Below, piece by piece: positions 1 through 8,135 of a DNA stretch of 64,000 bases; positions within the stretch are counted from its first letter, which is position 1; each line of letters opens with the position of its first letter. The position numbers were made by a program, and so were the translations under genes. Source of the DNA: Lachnospiraceae bacterium (GTDB lineage Bacteria > Bacillota > Clostridia > Lachnospirales > Lachnospiraceae). The stretch lies in assembly GCA_015057505.1 (NCBI GenBank), contig SVEG01000009.1, forward strand, positions 1 to 64,000. Reading direction: 5' to 3'. The notes beneath the pieces are model-generated. The model worked only from the letters and a program-made list of their open reading frames with translations. It did not search any database and had not been told where the DNA came from.

Positions 1-192
1 ATAGACAAGCGCCTGGTTTTTCTTAAATCGCAGAGGCAAAATTCTTAAGCCCTTTTTACCAAGTTTACGATTGAGTCTGCGAAGAGTATCCCTCATTTCC
101 GTAACATCCAAGAATCGGCAAGTAAACATATTACCGGTTTTTAATCCGGCAAGTGTGGGTGAACAATGTCTTACGATCATATCTTCTGACAT
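1..192 (-). CDS. DUF3793 family protein, C-terminal part outside window
   Basis: The reading frame runs from an ATG at 192 to the window edge (64 codons, no stop). It begins MSEDMIVRHCSPTLAGLK, followed by a phenylalanine/cysteine pair and a basic stretch with RRLNRKLGKKGLRILP. This opening is characteristic of DUF3793, a short clostridial family of unknown function. A TAAGGAGG ribosome site lies 7-14 bases upstream of the ATG. The gene follows the DUF2325 gene by 17 bases and is almost certainly co-transcribed with it from the promoter at 565-593. I recall both families occurring near feoAB and flavodoxin genes in related genomes; that context is off the edge here. Confidence 0.8.
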   Translation of the reverse strand, partial: MSEDMIVRHCSPTLAGLKTGNMFTCRFLDVTEMRDTLRRLNRKLGKKGLRILPLRFKKNQALVY

Positions 193-209
193 TTGTATTC
201 CTCCTTACT

Positions 210-488
210 TTATGCTGTATGCTCTTCTAAAATGCTCTTGAGCGCTGCCATCGAACTTGTATGGCAACGTACAACTTTAGTATTCCCACCCTTAGCTTCA
301 CTTAACGCACTTCGAACCATCTTGTGCGATACAGTATTTGTAAAAAGCACCAATAAATCCGGTGTTCCCATATTTCTTAAACCTGTTGTCATCTTGGCAA
401 AAACCTTCGCCTTACATTTATACTCCTTACATAAATCCATGTATTGGCGCACCATACATTCATTGCCGCCTACGATTACTACGCTCAT
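210..488 (-). CDS. DUF2325 family protein
   Basis: A 92-residue protein beginning MSVVIVGGNECMVRQYMDLC and containing GTPDLLVLFTNTVSHKMV and a Cys-His pair (VRCHTSS) near residue 75. This is the full-length architecture of DUF2325, a small soluble alpha/beta protein of unknown function found in anaerobes. A weak ribosome site (GAGGT) precedes the ATG. It is the first gene of a DUF2325-DUF3793 operon with a near-consensus promoter and two palindromic operators in its 5' leader, so metal (probably iron) regulation is inferred. The molecular role of the protein is not known to me. Confidence 0.85.
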   Translation of the reverse strand: MSVVIVGGNECMVRQYMDLCKEYKCKAKVFAKMTTGLRNMGTPDLLVLFTNTVSHKMVRSALSEAKGGNTKVVRCHTSSMAALKSILEEHTA

Positions 489-506
489 TTTTCTACCTCT
501 GCCCTA

Positions 507-522
507 GTTAGCGCCTGCTAAC
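507..522. promoter_or_regulatory. Palindromic operator 2 of the DUF2325 operon
   Basis: The sequence GTTAGC-GCCT-GCTAAC is a perfect 6+6 inverted repeat, extended by A/T on each side. It lies in the transcribed leader, centred 34 bases downstream of the twin site at 541-556. The GTTAG...CTAAC core resembles DtxR/IdeR-type metal-repressor boxes. The identity of the regulator is an inference. Confidence 0.65.
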
Positions 523-540
523 TCGTTTTTTTAAAATATG

Positions 541-556
541 GTTAGCTCGCGCTAAC
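541..556. promoter_or_regulatory. Palindromic operator 1 of the DUF2325 operon
   Basis: The sequence GTTAGC-TCGC-GCTAAC repeats the arms of the site at 507-522 exactly while the four central bases differ. It begins 8 bases downstream of the -10 box, so it covers the expected transcription start. Two spaced copies with identical arms and a free centre are what a dimeric repressor site looks like. DtxR/IdeR family is the best guess. Confidence 0.65.
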
Positions 557-564
557 TCACTGAT

Positions 565-593
565 ATATTACACTTATTTTTCCATGTTGTCAA
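565..593 (-). promoter_or_regulatory. Sigma-A-type promoter of the DUF2325-DUF3793 operon
   Basis: On the minus strand, TTGACA (588-593) is followed after 17 bases by TAATAT (565-570). The -35 is a perfect consensus and the -10 differs by one base. The operator at 541-556 sits over the predicted start site. Confidence 0.8.
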
Positions 594-611
594 GAAAAAT
601 ATTCCTCTATC

Positions 612-644
612 AAAAAGGGAACACCGCACTTTGACGGTATTCCC
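612..644 (-). terminator. Intrinsic terminator downstream of DUF1540 gene
   Basis: A stem of GGGAA-ACCG with CGGT-TTCCC (one bulged or mismatched pair, 617-626 with 635-644) is followed on the minus strand by a T run. It also has T-rich sequence on the plus side, so it may act both ways. Confidence 0.75.
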
Positions 645-662
645 TCATTTTTTTGTATACTA

Positions 663-824
663 TTATGCCTTCAATACGAAAGATTCGCAATCTGTACACT
701 CTTTGTCACTGGGGTTAGCCTCATGTGTACCAACCTTAATCTTGTCAAGAGTACAGTAGTTTACTGCCTGAGCATGATGTTTGCAGCTTACGATTGAACA
801 TTCAATACAATTATTTGCTTCCAT
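663..824 (-). CDS. DUF1540 family small cysteine-rich protein
   Basis: A 53-residue protein starting MEANNCIECSIVSCKHH. It has seven residues of Cys arranged as C-x2-C-x4-C, a single C, and C-x2-C, and ends near a phenylalanine (CTDCESF). The motif order CxxC...C-H-H...C...TxCx2CxxF is that of DUF1540, a presumed metal-binding domain. The ATG at 824 is preceded by AAAGGAG, 9 bases away. The function is unknown. It stands alone, with its own terminator at 612-644. Its size puts it below usual gene-finder limits, but the Cys spacing and ribosome site make it convincing. Confidence 0.85.
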   Translation of the reverse strand: MEANNCIECSIVSCKHHAQAVNYCTLDKIKVGTHEANPSDKECTDCESFVLKA

Positions 825-887
825 AACAGACTCCTTTCAAAACAATAAAATTATTTACAAGCCTTATTATGCGCAAATATTTATTAG

Positions 888-1730
888 TTATTCTTGTTCA
901 AGCACTTTATTTTTACGCTGTTCGATGTAAAACAAGGTAAATATCAAAGCAAATCCTGCAACTAAAAGCGGAATACAAACGAATGAAAATTCACCCGGAT
1001 TAATATGTGAAAGAAGCTCTACAACTGAACCGCCTACAAATCCTAAAATAACCAAATATGTTTGTTTTTTGAATTTTTTCATAAGAAATTCCATAACACC
1101 GGAAGTAAAAACAACACCCATCACAACACCTATACCAAACGGTATAAGCGGTAATACATCAAATGAAGATACACTTGTCATTATCCACGTATACAGACCC
1201 AAAACATACAGCATATGTGAAACACTTATTCCCGGAAGTACAAGCGCTGCTGCTGTTATAAATCCACCAAGTACCTGTAAAAGTATACCACCGATTCCCG
1301 CATCTTCCGAAGCAGTAAAAAGTCCCTCGGGGAGCATGGATAAACCAACCGTTATCGCAATACCAACTGCAAGATAAAGCACATCAAATATTTTTATTTT
1401 GACATCCTTTATCTCATACAAAATAACAGGAACTCCGCCTGCTACCGCACCTGCAAAGAAAAATACCATAGGAGTGGAAAACATGTTCATAAGCGAAACA
1501 ACCATTCCCGATAACGCTATTATTCCAAGTATCGCACCGATACCAAAAGTACATAAAAACTTAAATGCTCCCTTCTTGCCTCCGCCTTTCTTGAGAAAAG
1601 CATTAACAGACAGGATAAGCTTCTCATAAACTCCGAGTATCATAGCCATTGAACCGCCGCTGACTCCCGGAACTGTAAGCGTTCCGCCGACCCATGCGCC
1701 TTTTAATGCAGTAAATAATAATTCTTTCAT
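888..1730 (-). CDS. DUF368 membrane protein, candidate undecaprenyl-phosphate translocase (PopT-type)
   Basis: A 280-residue polytopic membrane protein with about eight hydrophobic segments. The first helix carries GGTLTVPGVSGGSMAMILG, and a matching half-way repeat carries LVLPGISVSHML; this internally duplicated GxxxPGxSGG signature defines DUF368. Members of this family (PopT) have been shown to return the lipid carrier undecaprenyl phosphate across the membrane during wall and polysaccharide synthesis. The longest frame starts at a TTG (1742), but the ATG at 1730 has GGAGGGAG directly upstream and is preferred. The gene is monocistronic between DUF1540 and leuS. The carrier role is inferred from family only. 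Confidence 0.85.
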   Translation of the reverse strand: MKELLFTALKGAWVGGTLTVPGVSGGSMAMILGVYEKLILSVNAFLKKGGGKKGAFKFLCTFGIGAILGIIALSGMVVSLMNMFSTPMVFFFAGAVAGGVPVILYEIKDVKIKIFDVLYLAVGIAITVGLSMLPEGLFTASEDAGIGGILLQVLGGFITAAALVLPGISVSHMLYVLGLYTWIMTSVSSFDVLPLIPFGIGVVMGVVFTSGVMEFLMKKFKKQTYLVILGFVGGSVVELLSHINPGEFSFVCIPLLVAGFALIFTLFYIEQRKNKVLEQE

Positions 1731-1800
1731 ATCTCCCTCCAAATAACTACACCAATATAATTGTATGTCTTCGTTAACAGCTCTTATTCACAATCTCCTA

Positions 1801-1848
1801 ACAAAATGACTGCCGCAAAACAGGTAACTTACCTATTATGCGACAGTC
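1801..1848 (-). terminator. Intrinsic terminator after leuS
   Basis: A long hairpin pairs GACTGTCGCA with TGCGGCAGTC (1808-1817 with 1839-1848, one G-U pair), with an inner AGGTAA/TTACCT stem, followed on the minus strand by ATTTTGTT. It begins 9 bases after the leuS stop. Confidence 0.7.
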
Positions 1849-1857
1849 CGTCTTTTG

Positions 1858-4281
1858 TTATTTTACAACGATATTATAAATTCTGCCTTTTACAAAAATC
1901 TCTTTAACAATCGTCTTACCTTCAAGACCTGCCTTTACGGCATCTAGAGCCATAACCTTCTCTCTTACGGAAGCCTGCTCCTCGTCCTTGCCGATGTTAA
2001 GTGTAGCTCTTACCTTGCCGTTAAACTGAACAGCGATTTCAATCTCATCATCAACTGTAAGTGCTTCTTCATATGTCGGCCAAGGCTCGTATGCAAGTGT
2101 ATTGTCGTGTCCGAGAATCTGCCATAACTCCTCACCAACGAACGGGCAAACACAGGAGAACATCTTAACGAAGCCTTCTGCATATTCCTTAGGGCATGAG
2201 CCTACTTTGTATATGTGATTAATGAAAATCATCATCTGGCTGATGGCTGTATTAAAGCCGAGTACCTCAAAGTCACTTGTAACTTTCTTAACTGTCTGAT
2301 GATATACCTTAGTAATCTCATCCTTCTTAGCGTCAGAAATATTGGCTGCCTCTGTAAGGAAATTCCATACACGAACAATAAACTTTCTTGCGCCGACAAC
2401 ACCGTTCTGGCTCCAAGGCTTGGAAACCTCAATCGGTCCCATGAACATCTCGTAAAGTCTAAGTGTATCTGCACCGAAATCTCTTACGATGTCACTGGGG
2501 TTAACAACGAATTCCGGGAATCTCTTACCCATCTTGATACCATTGGCACCAAGAATCATACCCTGATGTACAAGCTTCTTAAAAGGCTCTTTAACAGGTG
2601 ATAAGCCCTTATCGTAAAGATATCTGTTCCATATTCTTGAATACATAAGGTGTCCTACTGCATGCTCAGGTCCACCAACATATAAATCAACCGGCATCCA
2701 GTGCTTAAGGAGTTCCTGGTTAGCGAATTCCTTATCATTATCAGGGTCAATGTATCTTAAGAAATACCAGCTTGAACCGGCACTTCCGGGCATCGTGGAA
2801 GTCTCTCTCTTACCTGTGATACCGTTATTGTTATACTTAGTCCATTCTACAGCATTCTCAAGCGGGGCCTTACCACCTTTACCCTTGTAATCTTCAAGCT
2901 CAGGCAAGATAAGCGGAAGCTCTTCATCTGCAAGTACATGGATGCTGCCATCCTCAAGATATACAACCGGAACGGGCTCGCCCCAGTATCTCTGTCTTGC
3001 AAAAATCCACTCACGAAAATGATAGTTAACTTTTCTTCTCGCAATTCCCATTCCCTCGAGCTTATGTGTAATGGCTTCTTTAGCTTCTTCTACAGTAAGT
3101 CCCGTAAACTCTTCTGAATTGATAAGCTTGCAACCCTTGCCAAGATAGTCACCCTTCTCAAATGCGCACTCACTTACATCCCTTCCGTCGATTACCTGAA
3201 TCATCGGAATGTTATGAACGGTTGCATATTCGAAGTCTCTCTGATCATGTGAAGGAACAGCCATAACTGCACCTGTACCGTAGCTTGCAAGTACAAAATC
3301 ACCGATAAATACGGGAACCTCTTTACCATTAACGGGGTTAACTGCATAGATACCTTTAAGTACACAGCCCGACTTAGTCTTGTTAAGCTCTGTACGGTCC
3401 ATATCATTTTTCTTAAGAGTCTCTGCAATATATGCTTCAACTTCTTCTTTATTCTCAATTCTCGGCATAAGATCTTTTACAAGCTGTCCGTCGGGAGCAA
3501 GTACCATAAAAGTAATACCGTAAATTGTCTCGATACATGTTGTATAGATTGAGAACTTACCGCCGCCTACGATGTTAAAGTCAACCTCAACACCTGTAGA
3601 ACGTCCGATCCAGTGTCTCTGGATATCCTTGGTAGACTCGGGCCAATCAATATCCTCAAGTCCTTCAAGCAACTTCTCCGCAAATGCAACCTGGTCGATT
3701 ACCCACTGCTTCATGTTCTTACGAACAACAGGATAGCCGCCACGCTCAGACTTACCGTCAATAACCTCGTCATTGGACAAAACCGTACCGAGCTCCTCAC
3801 ACCAGTTAACAGGCATATCTACAAGCTTAGCATATCCATCAAGATATAACTGTTTGAAAATCCACTGTGTCCACTTATAGAACTTGGGATCACTTGTAGC
3901 AAGCACTTTGCTCCAGTCATAATCAAAACCGAGACCCTTAAGCTGCTCTGAAAATGTCTCTATATTCTTCTCTGTAAATCCGTTCGGATGATTACCTGTG
4001 CTTACAGCATACTGTTCTGCAGGAAGACCGAATGAATCATATCCCATGGGATGAAGTACATTATAGCCCTGCATTCTCTTCATTCTGGACATAATGTCTG
4101 TAGCTGTGTAGCCTTCGGGATGACCTGCATGAAGACCTACACCCGAAGGATACGGAAACATATCAAGCGCATAATACTTGGGCTTGGAAAAATCCCACAC
4201 ATCTGTCTTAAAAGTATTGTTCTCTTCCCAATACTTACGCCACTTGGCCTCAATATCCTTGTGTGAATATTCGTTATACAT
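1858..4281 (-). CDS. leuS: Leucyl-tRNA synthetase
   Basis: Class Ia aminoacyl-tRNA synthetase that charges tRNA-Leu in the cytoplasm; 807 residues, normal for bacterial LeuRS. The protein opens EYSHKDIEAKWRKYWEENN, carries the HIGH-type motif as PYPSGVGLHAGHPEGY near residue 45, the CP1 editing domain with the T-rich and GTGAVMAVPSHD segment, a WRYW-type RQRYWGEP block and an SWYFLRYID segment. The KMSKS position reads KMGKR. The longest frame starts at 4341, but the ATG at 4281 has AAAGGAG eight bases upstream and matches the family start MYNEYSHKDIE. No T-box leader fits in the short gap to the upstream gene (4345), so it may be co-transcribed with the EAL gene. Confidence 0.97.
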   Translation of the reverse strand: MYNEYSHKDIEAKWRKYWEENNTFKTDVWDFSKPKYYALDMFPYPSGVGLHAGHPEGYTATDIMSRMKRMQGYNVLHPMGYDSFGLPAEQYAVSTGNHPNGFTEKNIETFSEQLKGLGFDYDWSKVLATSDPKFYKWTQWIFKQLYLDGYAKLVDMPVNWCEELGTVLSNDEVIDGKSERGGYPVVRKNMKQWVIDQVAFAEKLLEGLEDIDWPESTKDIQRHWIGRSTGVEVDFNIVGGGKFSIYTTCIETIYGITFMVLAPDGQLVKDLMPRIENKEEVEAYIAETLKKNDMDRTELNKTKSGCVLKGIYAVNPVNGKEVPVFIGDFVLASYGTGAVMAVPSHDQRDFEYATVHNIPMIQVIDGRDVSECAFEKGDYLGKGCKLINSEEFTGLTVEEAKEAITHKLEGMGIARRKVNYHFREWIFARQRYWGEPVPVVYLEDGSIHVLADEELPLILPELEDYKGKGGKAPLENAVEWTKYNNNGITGKRETSTMPGSAGSSWYFLRYIDPDNDKEFANQELLKHWMPVDLYVGGPEHAVGHLMYSRIWNRYLYDKGLSPVKEPFKKLVHQGMILGANGIKMGKRFPEFVVNPSDIVRDFGADTLRLYEMFMGPIEVSKPWSQNGVVGARKFIVRVWNFLTEAANISDAKKDEITKVYHQTVKKVTSDFEVLGFNTAISQMMIFINHIYKVGSCPKEYAEGFVKMFSCVCPFVGEELWQILGHDNTLAYEPWPTYEEALTVDDEIEIAVQFNGKVRATLNIGKDEEQASVREKVMALDAVKAGLEGKTIVKEIFVKGRIYNIVVK

Positions 4282-4344
4282 ATCTATTGCTCCTTTATCA
4301 TAAATTGCATCATTATAACCTATCTTCGTAATATAGCACATTTA

Positions 4345-6240
4345 TTATCCGAGGTCAATCGGACTGTTTAATCCTTTCAAATGTTTTCTCAAAAAATCAC
4401 AGAATTCATCCTCCGGCATCGGTTTTGCAAAATAAAATCCTTGAATATACTGAATGCCGAGTCTCTCAGATTCCGCAAGCTGATCCTCTGTCTCCACACC
4501 TTCAAAGACAATCTCCATATTCATTCCCTGTGCCATTTTTATCGTTGCATCCATTACATAATGTGTTTTCTCATCTTCAAAATATGATTTTGTCATGCCC
4601 ATATCAAACTTAAGAATATCAACCGGCATATCCGCTATATAATTTAAATTGGAATTACCTGTTCCGAAATCATCTAACGAAAACTTAACTCCATTCTCTC
4701 TGAGAATCCTCATATTTTCAAGCAAAATCATCTTAGCGCCGGCACTTGCCGTCTCTGTAATCTCCAGATTAATTCTTGAAGGATCAACGTTATACTCGTT
4801 CATTATAAAAACATAGTCAACTGCCAAACTTCGCTGCACACACTGCGCTATCGAAAGATTAATCTCAATATGTCTAAGACCTAAAGTACTAAACTTAGGG
4901 GCACTGACAAATCGACAAACCTTTTCAAACACCATCTCGCCAAGCTTTAATATCATTCCGTTCTTCTCTGCTATATCAATAAATCTGCCCGGCAAAATAA
5001 TCTCTTCATTTTCATCACGAATTCTAACCAATGCTTCTGCCGATAAAAATCTCTTTTCCACCGTTGAATATATCGGTTGATAAAAAACTTCTATCTTATC
5101 TTCTGCCATAGCTTTTTCAAGAAGCTTTGTTATTCTCGTTCCCCTATACATTCCATCTGCCATAGTCTGATCAATAACGGTAATGTCTGAATTCGTCTTA
5201 TCCTTAACATTATGATGTGCATACTTAACAATATTGAAGAAATCCTTGCTTACAACCGCAACACTTGAATCAGGCATGTAATACCAATACGGTTTCATAA
5301 TGATGTTATTATCTTTACCGAATCCCTTTTCAAACCGTTCGGTAATAAGAGTTTTCTCTTTTAGAACATCCCTATCACTCTCAAACAGCATCATAACATT
5401 ATTAGTAGAATATCTGAAAGATTTGGCTCCCTTAATTGCAAGTAAAAACTCACATATTTCCTGCGCCGCACTATCCATTCCGCTCTCAACAACAAGTTCA
5501 AGCGCCGCAAATCTCTTACCTTCATTATAAAGTTGCGGTACATATTGAAGTAATGCTATCTGATTAAACACACCCGTATTCCTGTCAAGATTCATCTCCG
5601 GATTCTCAAGGAACAAATATACAATAACTATTCCAAGTGAGGCAGCAAACGAGAAAAGAAGCAATCCCTTTATGAAAAACTGTAAAATCGTTGCAACAAT
5701 CCATATAATTAACCACACAGCAATTGCATTCCTTCTGCGCGGATGCATTCTATTACTTTTGAAAACAATATGATATATAAGCGCAAATAAGAAAATAAAC
5801 CCTAATATATATCCGGTATAAACACTGGCTCCTGCCGTATATACCAATCCGTCTTCCGGATAATAATGGTATTCCATCGGCAATGCCATTATGCATATAA
5901 AAGACACTGCCAATATTATGCCAAATACTATACTGACTCTTCGATATATTTTTGCATCCGAATATATATCGACACAAACATATTTGAGCGCGGCGTATAC
6001 CGCCATCATAACTGACATTACATATAACTTGCAAAAAACTTCTCTAATAATCGGGGTAATCATATCTACATGTACAATTCCCCAAATCGATATGATATCA
6101 AGACATACACTTGAAAAAACAGCTATTAAAAAGCCAAAAAAGGCCCGTTCTGTCTTCATATTAACTTTCTTATGATAAAAATAGAAATACAAAATAACAA
6201 GTAATATTGCAAGGCCGCAACATTGGGTTTTAATATTCAT
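4345..6240 (-). CDS. Membrane protein with degenerate GGDEF and EAL c-di-GMP phosphodiesterase domain
   Basis: A 631-residue protein. The N-terminal ~230 residues hold seven or eight hydrophobic helices, followed by a GGDEF-like region that lacks a recognisable GG(D/E)EF signature, then an EAL domain. The EAL domain keeps the residues expected of an active phosphodiesterase: AEALVR, the NLS segment, EITE, DDFGTGNSNL, a Lys in LKFD, and EGVET. It should hydrolyse c-di-GMP to pGpG, with the membrane part as a sensor; the GGDEF remnant may bind GTP. The ATG at 6240 has AAAGGAGG nine bases upstream, so 28 residues of the longest frame are dropped. It sits 63 bases upstream of leuS. Confidence 0.9.
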   Translation of the reverse strand: MNIKTQCCGLAILLVILYFYFYHKKVNMKTERAFFGFLIAVFSSVCLDIISIWGIVHVDMITPIIREVFCKLYVMSVMMAVYAALKYVCVDIYSDAKIYRRVSIVFGIILAVSFICIMALPMEYHYYPEDGLVYTAGASVYTGYILGFIFLFALIYHIVFKSNRMHPRRRNAIAVWLIIWIVATILQFFIKGLLLFSFAASLGIVIVYLFLENPEMNLDRNTGVFNQIALLQYVPQLYNEGKRFAALELVVESGMDSAAQEICEFLLAIKGAKSFRYSTNNVMMLFESDRDVLKEKTLITERFEKGFGKDNNIIMKPYWYYMPDSSVAVVSKDFFNIVKYAHHNVKDKTNSDITVIDQTMADGMYRGTRITKLLEKAMAEDKIEVFYQPIYSTVEKRFLSAEALVRIRDENEEIILPGRFIDIAEKNGMILKLGEMVFEKVCRFVSAPKFSTLGLRHIEINLSIAQCVQRSLAVDYVFIMNEYNVDPSRINLEITETASAGAKMILLENMRILRENGVKFSLDDFGTGNSNLNYIADMPVDILKFDMGMTKSYFEDEKTHYVMDATIKMAQGMNMEIVFEGVETEDQLAESERLGIQYIQGFYFAKPMPEDEFCDFLRKHLKGLNSPIDLG

Positions 6241-6293
6241 AGACAACCCTCCTTTCCTATATTCTACCATACAAAAAGAGAGTTTTTCAACAA

Positions 6294-6338
6294 AATAAAG
6301 CAAATAAGAAGCATATTTTGCCACTTATTTGCCTTATT
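6294..6338 (-). terminator. Probable terminator after the ABC exporter pair
   Basis: GCAAATAAG (6300-6308) pairs with CTTATTTGC (6324-6332), with further AATAA/TTATT pairing outside, and a short T-rich tail on the minus strand. It lies 13 bases past the stop at 6351. The T run is interrupted, so confidence is moderate. Confidence 0.5.
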
Positions 6339-6350
6339 TTACACAATCCG

Positions 6351-8135
6351 CTATGCCAGATAGTTTAATGACTGCTTTCTGAACATTTCAGCATACTTTC
6401 CGTTAAGTTCCATAAGCTCCCTGTGACTTCCCTGCTCGATTATCTCACCTTTTTCAAACATATATATCCTGTCTGCCATAACAGTGGTTGACAATCTATG
6501 CGAGATAAATATAACTGTTCTGTCCTCTGAGATCTCCGCCATATTCTGGTTAAGCTTATACTCAGCTATCGGATCAAGCGCACTTGAAGGCTCATCCATA
6601 ACCGCATAATGAGAGTCCCTGTAAAATGCTCTGGCGATTGCAACCTTCTGCTTTTCACCACCGGATAAATCAACTCCCGATTTCTCAAATTCCTTCGTAA
6701 GAGGAGTATCAAGTCCAAGCGGAAGTTCGCTGTATTTATCTTCAAAATTGCTATGGAAAAGTGCATCTGTTATTTTAGCTCTATCTTTTCCTGCAATATC
6801 ATCCATGACAACATTTTCACCGAGAGTTGCGGCAAATATCTGATAATCCTGAAAAACTGCCGCAAATTCCTTACGATATTCGTCAGTATCAAATTCCTTA
6901 ATGTTCTTATCGCCTATTAATATCTCACCCTCGGTCGGGTCGTAAAGTCTCATAAGAAGTTTGATAAGTGTAGTCTTGCCGGCGCCGTTATAACCTACAA
7001 TTGCGACCTTCTCATAAGGGTTAATTGTCATATTGACGTTCTTAAGACTCGGTGTTGTCTCGCCGTTATATGTAAAAGACACATTTTTAAGCACAAGCGG
7101 CTTTAGTTCCTTCTCAGGGATAGCTCCCGTATGTTTTTCAATCTTTGGCTCATACTCCATGAACCTTCTGAACTTGTCCATATAAAGACTGAGTTCCGCA
7201 AAATTAAGCGCAACATTCAACACCTGTCTCAAACGATTGGAGAAACGTCCCGTTGACTGTGACAATGCGCCGAAATCGCCAAAAGACAACCTTCCCGATA
7301 CCATAACTTCATATGCCAGATATCCGTACATTCCGACCGTTCCGAAAAGTTCCAAAAGTGTTTCACTGATTAAAGACAAACGAAAATGCTTTTTACCCGC
7401 TTTCCACTGGATATCACAAAGCCTGTTATTCGCATCTACGAAATTATCATGTATAACCTCATGGATTTTTGAAAGTCTTATCTCTTTTGCGTAGTCGCTC
7501 AGATAAAATACTCTCTTGGCATAATCTCTTTCACGTTCCACAGGCTTGGATTCGTTGTTTGCGTCATAACGAATCTTAATGTGCTTACGCTGTGCAACAA
7601 AACTTATTATTGCCATCGCAACCGCAAATATAAGCAGCACAGGATTAATTACAACAAGTACACCACCCATGAATATCGTCTCCGAAAGCCTTGCCACAAG
7701 CACCGAAAACTGTGCCTGAATTTGTGCCACCTGTGAAGTCGCCTGTTGTGCCGCCCACACATAATCCGTATAGAACTGCGGTGTCTCATAGTATTCCAAA
7801 TCAAGCTTTGAAGCTTTTTCGTGAAGCTCTTTAAGAAGTTTCTCCTGGACTCTCGTGTTGGAAATAGTCTCCAGATACTCAACTATATAGCAGGCAAATA
7901 CATGCCTGATAATTACAAGCAGCGTTATTATCACAAGGAAAATAATTACTTCCTTTATCGGCTTACCTTCTGCAAGCGCATCCAAAATGTATTTGGTCGT
8001 AATCGGTCCCTGTATCGTCCATATTGCAGACACAAAAATTGTAAAAACAATCTGTCCGTAAAAGAAAAGCGGCACATATTTTCTGTAATAACCGATTGCA
8101 AGAAGTATATTGGATATAATGTTTTTAAGCTTCAT
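6351..8135 (-). CDS. ABC exporter half-transporter (permease-ATPase fusion), second subunit
   Basis: A 594-residue type I exporter subunit: six transmembrane helices in the first ~330 residues, then a nucleotide-binding domain with Walker A GYNGAGKTT, Q-loop FQDYQIFA, signature LSGGEKQK, Walker B YAVMDEPSSALD and the H-loop ISHRLS. The start is the ATG at 8135 with AAGGAGG upstream; this overlaps the previous gene's stop (8125) by 11 bases, showing translational coupling. With its neighbour it should form a heterodimeric exporter for a peptide, lipid or drug; the substrate cannot be read. Both sites look catalytically complete, unlike many heterodimers with one degenerate site. Confidence 0.93.
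   Translation of the reverse strand: MKLKNIISNILLAIGYYRKYVPLFFYGQIVFTIFVSAIWTIQGPITTKYILDALAEGKPIKEVIIFLVIITLLVIIRHVFACYIVEYLETISNTRVQEKLLKELHEKASKLDLEYYETPQFYTDYVWAAQQATSQVAQIQAQFSVLVARLSETIFMGGVLVVINPVLLIFAVAMAIISFVAQRKHIKIRYDANNESKPVERERDYAKRVFYLSDYAKEIRLSKIHEVIHDNFVDANNRLCDIQWKAGKKHFRLSLISETLLELFGTVGMYGYLAYEVMVSGRLSFGDFGALSQSTGRFSNRLRQVLNVALNFAELSLYMDKFRRFMEYEPKIEKHTGAIPEKELKPLVLKNVSFTYNGETTPSLKNVNMTINPYEKVAIVGYNGAGKTTLIKLLMRLYDPTEGEILIGDKNIKEFDTDEYRKEFAAVFQDYQIFAATLGENVVMDDIAGKDRAKITDALFHSNFEDKYSELPLGLDTPLTKEFEKSGVDLSGGEKQKVAIARAFYRDSHYAVMDEPSSALDPIAEYKLNQNMAEISEDRTVIFISHRLSTTVMADRIYMFEKGEIIEQGSHRELMELNGKYAEMFRKQSLNYLA

Noticed and set aside
4282-4344. Possible T-box leader for leuS
   Set aside because: The gap to the upstream gene is only 63 bases, too short for a T-box, and no conserved T-box sequence or terminator is present.
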